64,000 nucleotides of DNA from positions 28,138,303-28,202,302 of the forward strand of contig NC_087069.1 in the NCBI RefSeq assembly GCF_963678635.1. The letters run 5' to 3'. Under the pieces are notes generated by a model. It had not been told where the DNA came from, ran no database searches, and saw only the letters and a list, made by a program, of their open reading frames with translations. A program made the translations under genes and the position numbers. Positions 57,331-64,000 of this stretch are shown piece by piece; position 1 is the first letter of the stretch, and each line of letters starts with the position of its first letter. The DNA comes from Symsagittifera roscoffensis (taxonomy: Eukaryota; Xenacoelomorpha; Acoela; Convolutidae).

Positions 57331-57388
57331 ACACACTACCCACGCGCACACACGCACGTACACACACACATACACACATACACACATT
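57331..57388. repeat. CA-type microsatellite
   Basis: Imperfect CACACA run with ACGCAC and ATACAC interruptions. The His/Thr-rich ORFs over it are artefacts. Confidence 0.95.
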
Positions 57389-57895
57389 CAATATCAATCA
57401 AATTATGCAATATTGGCTACATGCGGCTATTTTCCATTTCCCGCATTCCCCACCTTTCAAAATTTCCATTTTTTTATTGTCTTACATATGATTATGGCTG
57501 AATGCGTGATGTTACGAAGTAAGTTATGAAGAAGCAGCGTGTTTTCGACAGCTAGTTTGTTCACAATGCAAAATTCCATTACATTATGCATAATATTACA
57601 TATTAATATAACGTAAAATTAGTTTTACAAAACTGAAATTCAAATGTGAGGGAAGTGGAAAAGAGCCCCATATGCGGAATGTTACGATGTACAGTAAGAG
57701 GCACAAACATGTTCACAATTATTTATTTGTTCAGTATGCTAATTTTAGTTTCAAAATTTTGCATAATGACAACTTAAAATAAGGTTTTTAATTTTAAATT
57801 TAAATGTGCGTGGAAAGTGGAGACCAGAGGAAGTGATAAAACCATTTGCTGGGGGAGGGGAGATAAAAATAGGGGGAGATCAAAGTGCTCGTATC

Positions 57896-57945
57896 AAGGT
57901 GAAGTCTTGAATGTTCCGACTGCCTTTTGAGCTCTATATTTTGTT
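57896..57945 (-). repeat. 3'-end fragment of the hairpin-bounded repeat, inverted
   Basis: Reverse complement reads GGCAGTCGGAACATTCAAGA, then CTTCACCTTGATACGAGCAC, which is the family's terminal segment with an altered stem. Confidence 0.7.
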
Positions 57946-58290
57946 GTTTGCTTTAACTAAAACAACAATGAAATTTTCGAAAAACCAAGTAAATTTTTTT
58001 GATTTTTTTGTAACACAAAAAAGATACTTACAAAAAATTGTCTTTTAGTCTTTTTTTTATCCTTACTTTTAGCCTAGATTTTGAGAAAAATATTTACAAA
58101 CTACTGCTGGTAAATTGTAGCAGTTAATTGCTTGAAAAATATCAGTTGGCTGTATGTTGGCTGTAAGCAGATTATTTTAATTCAGTTAATTTAATTTTTA
58201 TTTTTACTTATTTGAACCATATTCACATTGTATGTTTTATAATGGCTAAATGCGTGATGTAACGATGTGACGTATGACAAAAAAAAACAT

Positions 58291-60090
58291 TTGTTCACAA
58301 TATCTGCTAACAGCCAATATGCTCTTAGATAGTCAAAAAACAGTGATAATCAAATATTCTTTTAGAGTAGAACAAAACTTGAAGTTTTTACAATAATAAG
58401 GCACTGATACTTGGGTAAACATTGTTGTCAAAAATGAATAAATGGAAATTATAAGACTGATTCATGGCTAGAGCAGAACAACACAAAAATTTCAAAGAGG
58501 AAAGTTTTTTGAAAAAATAATGCAAACACCCAATAAAGAGTAATATAAGAATTACCAAAATTTTCGATTTCCAATTTTTACGAGCCAGTTAAAAAAAATT
58601 GCAACCAACTGTTAAATTTGAAAATCAGAAATTTGGTCTTTCGTCGAGCGCCGAAAACAGTTTTTATTAGAGGCACCGACTTCCACAGCTTGTGTAATTT
58701 TGACTGAAATCTTCATCCATAACTCCTCATTTTTTACTTCTTACCAAAATTCGCCTGGATACCTTTAGTTTTTTCTTGTGATGATACTTCCGTAATAAAA
58801 TTAAGCAAGAACTTTTTGTTGTTTTGCTTTTTTGTTTCGAGTATCCGGGAAAGTAAGTGAACATTTGTTTGAGTTGTTTTTTTTCTCCAGAGAAATATCG
58901 AAACTTTGCCGTTTCGAAAGTTTTCAAAGCCATATATTACTTTATCCAGCACAAAATTACAGTGAAATTGTTCCTGCTTTGTTGTATAGTTAAGAATTAT
59001 TGAACACTGAGTGTTGTTTGCAATTGCCCAATGAAAAAAGTTCGATTGAAAAGTTCCCGAAAAAAAATTAATATTTTCTCACTGTATGTACATGGTATTT
59101 TATTCGATTTGCTCTTTTCCACTTCCTCGTTATTTCAATTGTGTCACAATGCTGTTTTTAGCAAATTTGGAGTTATTTCCTCTAACATCCCTCAACCGTG
59201 TAGCAAAAAAATTGAAGCTCCCTACTGTGTGTTGGGGGTCCATCAGCCACTAGGGGGGATCGGAGGCGTCGCACGGAAGCAAATCGCATTTCGACAAAGT
59301 AACAACAATTTCAAAATAGTAATTTTTTAAACGTGGAGAAAAAGAAAAAGAGCAGTGTGCGTTTTTCTGAAGAACTCTCTTTGGATCTGCAATTAGTTTT
59401 GGATAAATGTTTTTCTAATTCATTTTTGTCATCATTATAACTAAGTTGAGACCACGCTAAACAGTGATTTATAGTTTTCGGTCGTTTTAGAATGAAAAAA
59501 TTATCACAAGATAGGTTCGCATTAAGAAAGTTCAAATTAGTTCTGAATGTTTTGAACTTTTAATCTGAAGAAACGAAATTTTTGTTATTTTTACTTGGAA
59601 AAAACTAACGCAGCTGGAAAAATAGAAAACAAATACCATAAAAAGTTACGAGTAAAGACAAAATACTTGAAAAAAAAAAACGATTGTTTCAATTTTTGAT
59701 TGAGTTTGTCCGTGTTGGCATGTACTTCATCGCGTTTGAAAAAAATCGCAAAAATCCTTAAATTTTTTAAAACCTAACTTTATTTCTTAATTTTTGAAGC
59801 TCTGATTGCAATGTATATTGCAGTTTCGTAAAAAAAAAAGTATTAAAGATTGCCCAAAAAATTATATAAAACATCATTTCACAGAAAAGGACACAAGTTT
59901 AAACTGGTGTTTTCCAGATAAAAACCTTACGAATTTTGTTCTGATATAAGGAGCTCAAGGTATTGAAATTTCAAAATTCTTGAAGTTATAAGTGATTTGT
60001 GAAAAAAAACGTGATTGGAACGTGAAGTTTTTCTAAAGGAACCAAAATCATTTCATGATCGCAATCATTCAGAAGAAAAATTCAAAAATT
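58291..60090. other. AT-rich stretch without recognised gene
   Basis: Several short ORFs (for example 58727-58952 minus, 59031-59330 plus) have no recognisable motif or splice context. Confidence 0.4.
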
Positions 60091-60095
60091 GATAT

Positions 60096-60155
60096 AGAGG
60101 CATAGTGGTAAGGCTTTCTTTTTGAAATTGTCAGATCGTGCATTTGATCCCATGA
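60096..60155 (+). ncRNA. tRNA-like SINE head (remnant)
   Basis: GGCATAGTGGTAAGG resembles box A, and GCATTTGATCCC, 25-30 bases later, resembles box B. It is about tRNA-sized but lacks a foldable acceptor stem. It aligns with the minus-strand tRNA-like segment at 60427-60498 (shared GTCAGATCGTG). Confidence 0.45.
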
Positions 60156-60244
60156 TGATGATGAGTGGTTTCTGTGATTCGCAGAGGATCAATGAAAAGC
60201 TTTTTCTAGCCTGTAAGCATAGTTCGTTTCTCTTACTTCCCACA

Positions 60245-60669
60245 CTCCAGACGCAGTTATTTTGTTGAGCAAAGCTCTTTTTCTTTCTTTTTTTAGCGAC
60301 TCAAGACCGTTATTTTTGCGTCAAGAGCTTTCAAGTGGTACCACTATTGTAGCCGTAATCGGTGAGGCTGTAATAGACCTGGAGCTAGAGGTCAAGTGAG
60401 AGCTCGTCCTCACATACTATCATTGCCAAGCCAGGGGATCGATTACACGATCTGACGATCTCGAAGAGAACGCCTTACCACTATGCTAAACGCCTCTAGG
60501 ATTGATAAGGTCTGAGAACGAGCTGTCACTTGACCTCTAGCTTCAGGTCTACCACAGTCTGACCAATTTCGGCTGCAATAGTGTTACCACGTGAAAATTC
60601 TAGACGCAAAAAAACGGCCTTCAGTCGCAAAAATGAGCTTCGCTCAACAAAATAACACATTCTGGAAGG
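60245..60669. mobile_element. Foldback element with tRNA-like loop
   Basis: Left arm 60245-60411 and right arm 60513-60669 are imperfect reverse complements. Matching words are TTATTTTGTTGAGC / GCTCAACAAAATAA and CTAGAGGTCAAGTGA / TCACTTGACCTCTAG. The ~100-nt loop contains, on the minus strand, TAGCATAGTGGTAAGG (box A) and TAATCGATCCCC (box B). It looks like two SINE-type units head-to-head with a shared body. No target duplication identified. Confidence 0.7.
60427..60498 (-). ncRNA. tRNA-like SINE head in foldback loop
   Basis: Minus strand reads AGAGGCGTTTAGCATAGTGG, then TAAGGCGTTCTC, and ends in TCGATCCCCTGGC. Box A is a full match to TRGCNNAGTGG; box B keeps TCGATCC. It is about 72 nt. 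No matching acceptor stem, so a functional tRNA is unlikely. Confidence 0.5.
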
Positions 60670-61429
60670 CACGGAGATAATACAAATGGACTATTTTCGA
60701 CATGACTATTAAGGCTTACTGATAGCTCCCCTGCGATGCGCAGGAACCTCATTATTTATTATGATTAGTTTTGTTTTTCTCGAAAATAGAGCAAACGGCA
60801 TTTGAAAAAAAGACTCTCTGTTAGTTATAACCTCTCAGAGCCTAGTAAAAAACTCATTGCCCCTAGGGAGTGATTTTAAAGTTTTGTGGATTCTATGGTT
60901 CACTTTCAAGGTAAAAAGCAAAACAACATGACAATGTTTAAACCACGAGCACATTTACTCTACACTTTTTATGTGGCCAAACGCGTGATAGTACCATAAA
61001 ATGTTTTAATAAAAAAAATTGGCTCAAAAAGATATTCAATAAACTGCCGTCTCAGTTCTTCAGTTTTGGTTTTTTTTTTAATAACCAAATGCTTGATGTT
61101 GCCATGTAAAGTATGAACACCAAATTTGTGCACTACGACGATAATAAAAAAATTTTCAATACTAAATCTAAAAAGTGGGGGAGTGGACAAGAGCCCCAAA
61201 TTTTTTATTACCACGTAAACAGGTTTCTATGAACGTTTATTTGAACGTAAACATGTTTCTTTGAACACAAGTAAAGTAGTTTTACGCAGCATTACGGCTG
61301 AAGACATGACTTTTTTCAAGTCAGCAAGCCAGAAGTTTCATCCAGAGATCAATATTATAGGTATGTATTACAACTGTAACAATCATGAAACCATGGTTGT
61401 TGCTAAGCTACACGAAATCAACTGCAAAT

Positions 61430-61505
61430 TTCAGCCCATGAGCGATATGAACCCTCAATCATATGATTGCTGCGCACCATCACTACCGGATACGCCACAA
61501 CGCCA
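61430..61505 (+). repeat. Dispersed repeat shared with the DHX9 V-X intron
   Basis: TCATATGATTGCTGCGCACC and CGCCACAACGCCA also occur in reverse complement at 22535-22580, just inside the V-X intron. The ORF readings NPQSYDCCAPSL (here) and NPLSYDCWAPSL (there, minus) reflect the shared DNA. Confidence 0.75.
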
Positions 61506-61539
61506 CACCCTTTAAGTGAAAAGAATGTGCTCATAATCA

Positions 61540-61585
61540 ATGCCTATTTAATTAATGCCTATTTAATTAATGCTTATTTTATAAA
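61540..61585. repeat. Short tandem repeat TAATTAATGCCTATT
   Basis: About three 15-bp units of TTTAATTAATGCCTA-like sequence. Confidence 0.8.
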
Positions 61586-61899
61586 CAGCGTATTTAATTT
61601 ATTTAATACCATACACAGCTTAGTACTTGAAATTTTAAATTCGAAGCTGGTGATGCGTGGAGGATGCAAGAAACTCAATAACTTTTGAGTTCGAGTTTGA
61701 ACTCGAAGAGTGAAATGGAAAAAAGTGAACTGGTTGGTTATGTAGTTGTGGTGATTTTACAAGAAAGAGAAGCAACAATGAAAGAGAAGCCACGCCCAAA
61801 TACTGGCAATTTTGGAAACGCAAGTATACTAATCTTCGATCACAAAAATTTTCTATCTTCCTGTTGGCTACCTCTTTATGTGATCTCGCTCTTGATCAT

Positions 61900-62421
61900 T
61901 GTTCCGACTTTCGATACGAAAGTAACGGAATATTTGTGCTCGGGGTGGGTTTTTTTTTCAGACAAATTTCGACTTTTTAACTAGCCATTTTTGACGGAAT
62001 TTTTTTATACCATTCGAAAGGTATTGTTGTCCTGAGCTCAAATTTGAAAAGATATTTCACCTGTGATCATTTTTCGTAAAGTTACGGGGGTTTAAAGGTT
62101 GCCATTTTGGCCAATTTGGGACAATTAACGCGCGATATATTTCGCGCTATTAACGCGTAAGTGAGATATAATCCGTCTTAGAAATCGCTCCAAATTCGTT
62201 AAAAGAAGCTTATGTGCCATAATTGGTTTGTTACAAGGAGCAAAATCTATCCTTTTGTACTTTGTATGGCGTGTGGGGGGATCACTTTCATAAAAAATTT
62301 CAAATTTTAGAATTTTTTTTTGATTTTGTTTTATTTCATTGAATTTTTAAATGTTATTACAGCTCCATAAACTTTAAAAGGCAGTCGGAACATTCAGGGT
62401 TTCGCCCTGATACGAGCAGTC
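61900..62421 (+). repeat. Hairpin-bounded dispersed repeat
   Basis: Full copy with both terminal hairpins; the last reads CAGGGTTTCGCCCTG (one G-T wobble). Contains GGCAGTCGGAACATTCAGGG near the end. Confidence 0.9.
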
Positions 62422-62764
62422 TTGTTTCTTTTTCGCTTTCAGCCAGGTTTGTAAGCATTTTCCGATTTTAAATTTCGCCTAAAAAACCTGTGACCAACTT
62501 CTAGTCATACAAATTTCATATATGGGAAATTTCTTATTTTACAGTTTACATATAGAAAAACTTTTATCATAGAGATTTTATAAAGTTTTCTGTACGCATG
62601 AAATTGTATGACAAGAGTTTTCTGAAATATGGAAATTGTATGATAAGAAGTTTTGGTCAGCCCGGGTTGGCGTGCATTGGCACGAAGCTGGAATGCCAAA
62701 AAGCCTCCGTTTACAGCTTACTCTTTTGACACTAATACGGCCTCAACATAGTTCACAAAGTTAT

Positions 62765-63248
62765 TGTTCTGACTTTCGATACGAAGGTAACGGAATATTT
62801 GTGCTCGGGGTGGTTTTTTTTTTCTTCAGACAAATTTCGACTTTTTAACTAGCCATTTTTGACGGAATTTTTTTATACCATTCGAAAGGTATTGTTGTCC
62901 TGAGCTCAAATTTGAAAAGATATTTCACCTGTGATCATTTTTCGTAAAGTTATGGGGGTTTAAAAATTGCCATTTCGCGCTATTAACGCGTAAGTGAGAT
63001 ATAATCCGTCTTAGAAATCGTTCCAAATTGGTTTAACGAAGCTTATTTGCCATAATTGATTTGTTACAAGTAGCAAAATCTATCCTTTTGTATTTATATT
63101 GCGTGTGGGGGGATGATTTTTATAAAAAGTTTCAAATTTTAGAAAAAAAAATTTTCATTTTTTTAAAAACATTTTTAATGTTATTACTGCTCCATAAACC
63201 TTAATAGGCAGTCGGAACATTCAGGGCTTCGCCCTGATACGAGCAGTC
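62765..63248 (+). repeat. Hairpin-bounded dispersed repeat
   Basis: Another copy in the same orientation as 61900-62421, 340 bp downstream. The 5' hairpin reads CTTTCGATACGAAGG, slightly weakened. It shares the internal deletion of the 55573 copy. Confidence 0.9.
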
Positions 63249-64000
63249 TTGTTGAACTATGGTAAATTTTTGCTTTGTTTTTCCGATTTTCACCAAAGTT
63301 GCTGAAAGTACTTTTCTTGATTCCTTTGTGATCTAGCTTTTCTATGCCGAAAGAATAGAGCCACATGATCGGGTAACGAGGCCAAGTTATGAAATCGAAT
63401 TTTTTGCCGCCGAATGTGATACTGGGTTTTGTGACGGCCAAGCTTATCTAAACGCCCAGCAACAGATGTTGTTAAAACTATTACTCTTGTTTTAATTTTT
63501 TCCAGGATATGTATATTCCGCATAGTAGTTTTAACTTCTCGTACGTAGTCGTAACTCTCTATTGAGGTGTAAAACTCACACGTCTTTTATATTGTAAAAA
63601 CTGGTTTAAATATTAGTAAGTACAATAGATATCCCATTATTACGTGGAAAACAGGTCACAGCCGTGATAAGTCCGTAGCGGTCGAAGTTTCCGATACGTA
63701 CACACGCTTTTCTGGGTGCCCCTATTGTAGAAAAAAAATGTCTAAAGTTTTCTTAATTTTTCCTGTTTTTTTTTCAAGGATTGTTGCGTAGCAAGACGCA
63801 ACGAGACCGTGCAATATTCAAAAAGAAAGATGGCACCGACACGTTTTTTAAAATTCTGTAAACTATGTCTTCACACAAAGAATTTAATAATCACCAATAT
63901 TTTCTAAAACCAAAATGAAGCAAAAGAACATTCAAATCTGAAATCACCGAGTGTTTAGTTGTACAGATTCGCCAATAACCAAAAGCACCCAGATAGATTA
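63249..64000. other. Right end of window, no gene recognised
   Basis: AT-rich sequence; the overlapping minus-strand ORFs at 63184-63523 lack any motif I recognise. Confidence 0.4.

Larger units (their letters stand above)
57170..58290. repeat. Scattered degenerate repeat with AATGCGTGATGTTACG core
   Basis: Copies of a core near AATGCGTGATGTTACGATGT occur at about 57179, 57500, 57668 and 58250, with further relatives at about 60975 and 61088. Several are preceded by a GTGGAAAAGAGCCCCA-like sequence (57650, 61178). Spacing is irregular. Confidence 0.65.

Noticed and set aside
57204-57501. His/Thr-rich ORFs
   Set aside because: They are generated by the CA microsatellite.
60427-60498. A functional tRNA gene
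   Set aside because: Box A and box B are present, but I cannot form an acceptor stem, and it sits in a foldback element; more likely a SINE head.
61261-61515. 84-codon ORF with several Cys/His residues
   Set aside because: Its C-terminal part is the dispersed repeat also found in the DHX9 intron on the other strand, so the apparent motif is repeat DNA.

Overview
The window is AT-rich eukaryotic DNA, most likely from an invertebrate animal. It has short coding exons with GT/AG splice sites, introns of several kb, broken non-LTR retrotransposons, small inverted-repeat transposons, satellites and long purine or CA tracts. There is no sign of bacterial gene organisation. The species cannot be named from the sequence.

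The only gene recognised with confidence is the 3' end of a DHX9 / maleless (RNA helicase A) orthologue on the + strand. It has five exons, named V, X, Y, Z and W here. V and X encode the OB-fold region that follows the helicase core. Y, Z and W encode the Gly/Arg/Pro-rich tail. All junctions in the order V-X-Y-Z-W are in phase. The helicase core itself is not in the window.

The layout is dominated by nested tandem duplication. Unit 1 (1-22302) starts in the X-Y intron and holds Y, Z, W and about 15 kb of downstream repeat-rich DNA. At 22302/22303 it joins a second, 5'-truncated copy that starts inside exon V. Inside that copy, the stretch from the V-X intron through X and Y is itself duplicated (22741-28914, then 28918 onward). 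The copy then continues with Y, Z, W and the same 15 kb downstream block, ending at 52967. Positions 1-22302 and 30654-52967 are almost identical, so the event is recent or the locus is partly an assembly artefact. The second copy can encode only an OB-fold plus RGG tail.

The duplicated downstream block (7447-22302 = 38099-52967) holds no convincing gene. It contains several MITE-like elements (one with a perfect 8-bp target duplication), a 0.9-kb inverted repeat with a 2-kb spacer, tandem duplications with periods of about 150 bp, 0.65 kb, 0.99 kb and 1.53 kb, and copies of a dispersed ~520-bp repeat that starts and ends with a hairpin. The V-X intron carries a 2.9-kb satellite of about 26 dimers of 112 bp; only about three monomers remain in the second copy of that intron.

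From 52968 to 64000 the DNA is single-copy in this window. It contains a 230-bp purine tract, a Cys/Arg-rich candidate ORF with a second copy of its C-terminal module nearby, more hairpin-bounded repeats, a CA microsatellite, a degenerate scattered repeat, and a foldback element with tRNA-like promoter boxes in its loop. I found no rRNA, no convincing functional tRNA, no CRISPR array and no prokaryotic operon.
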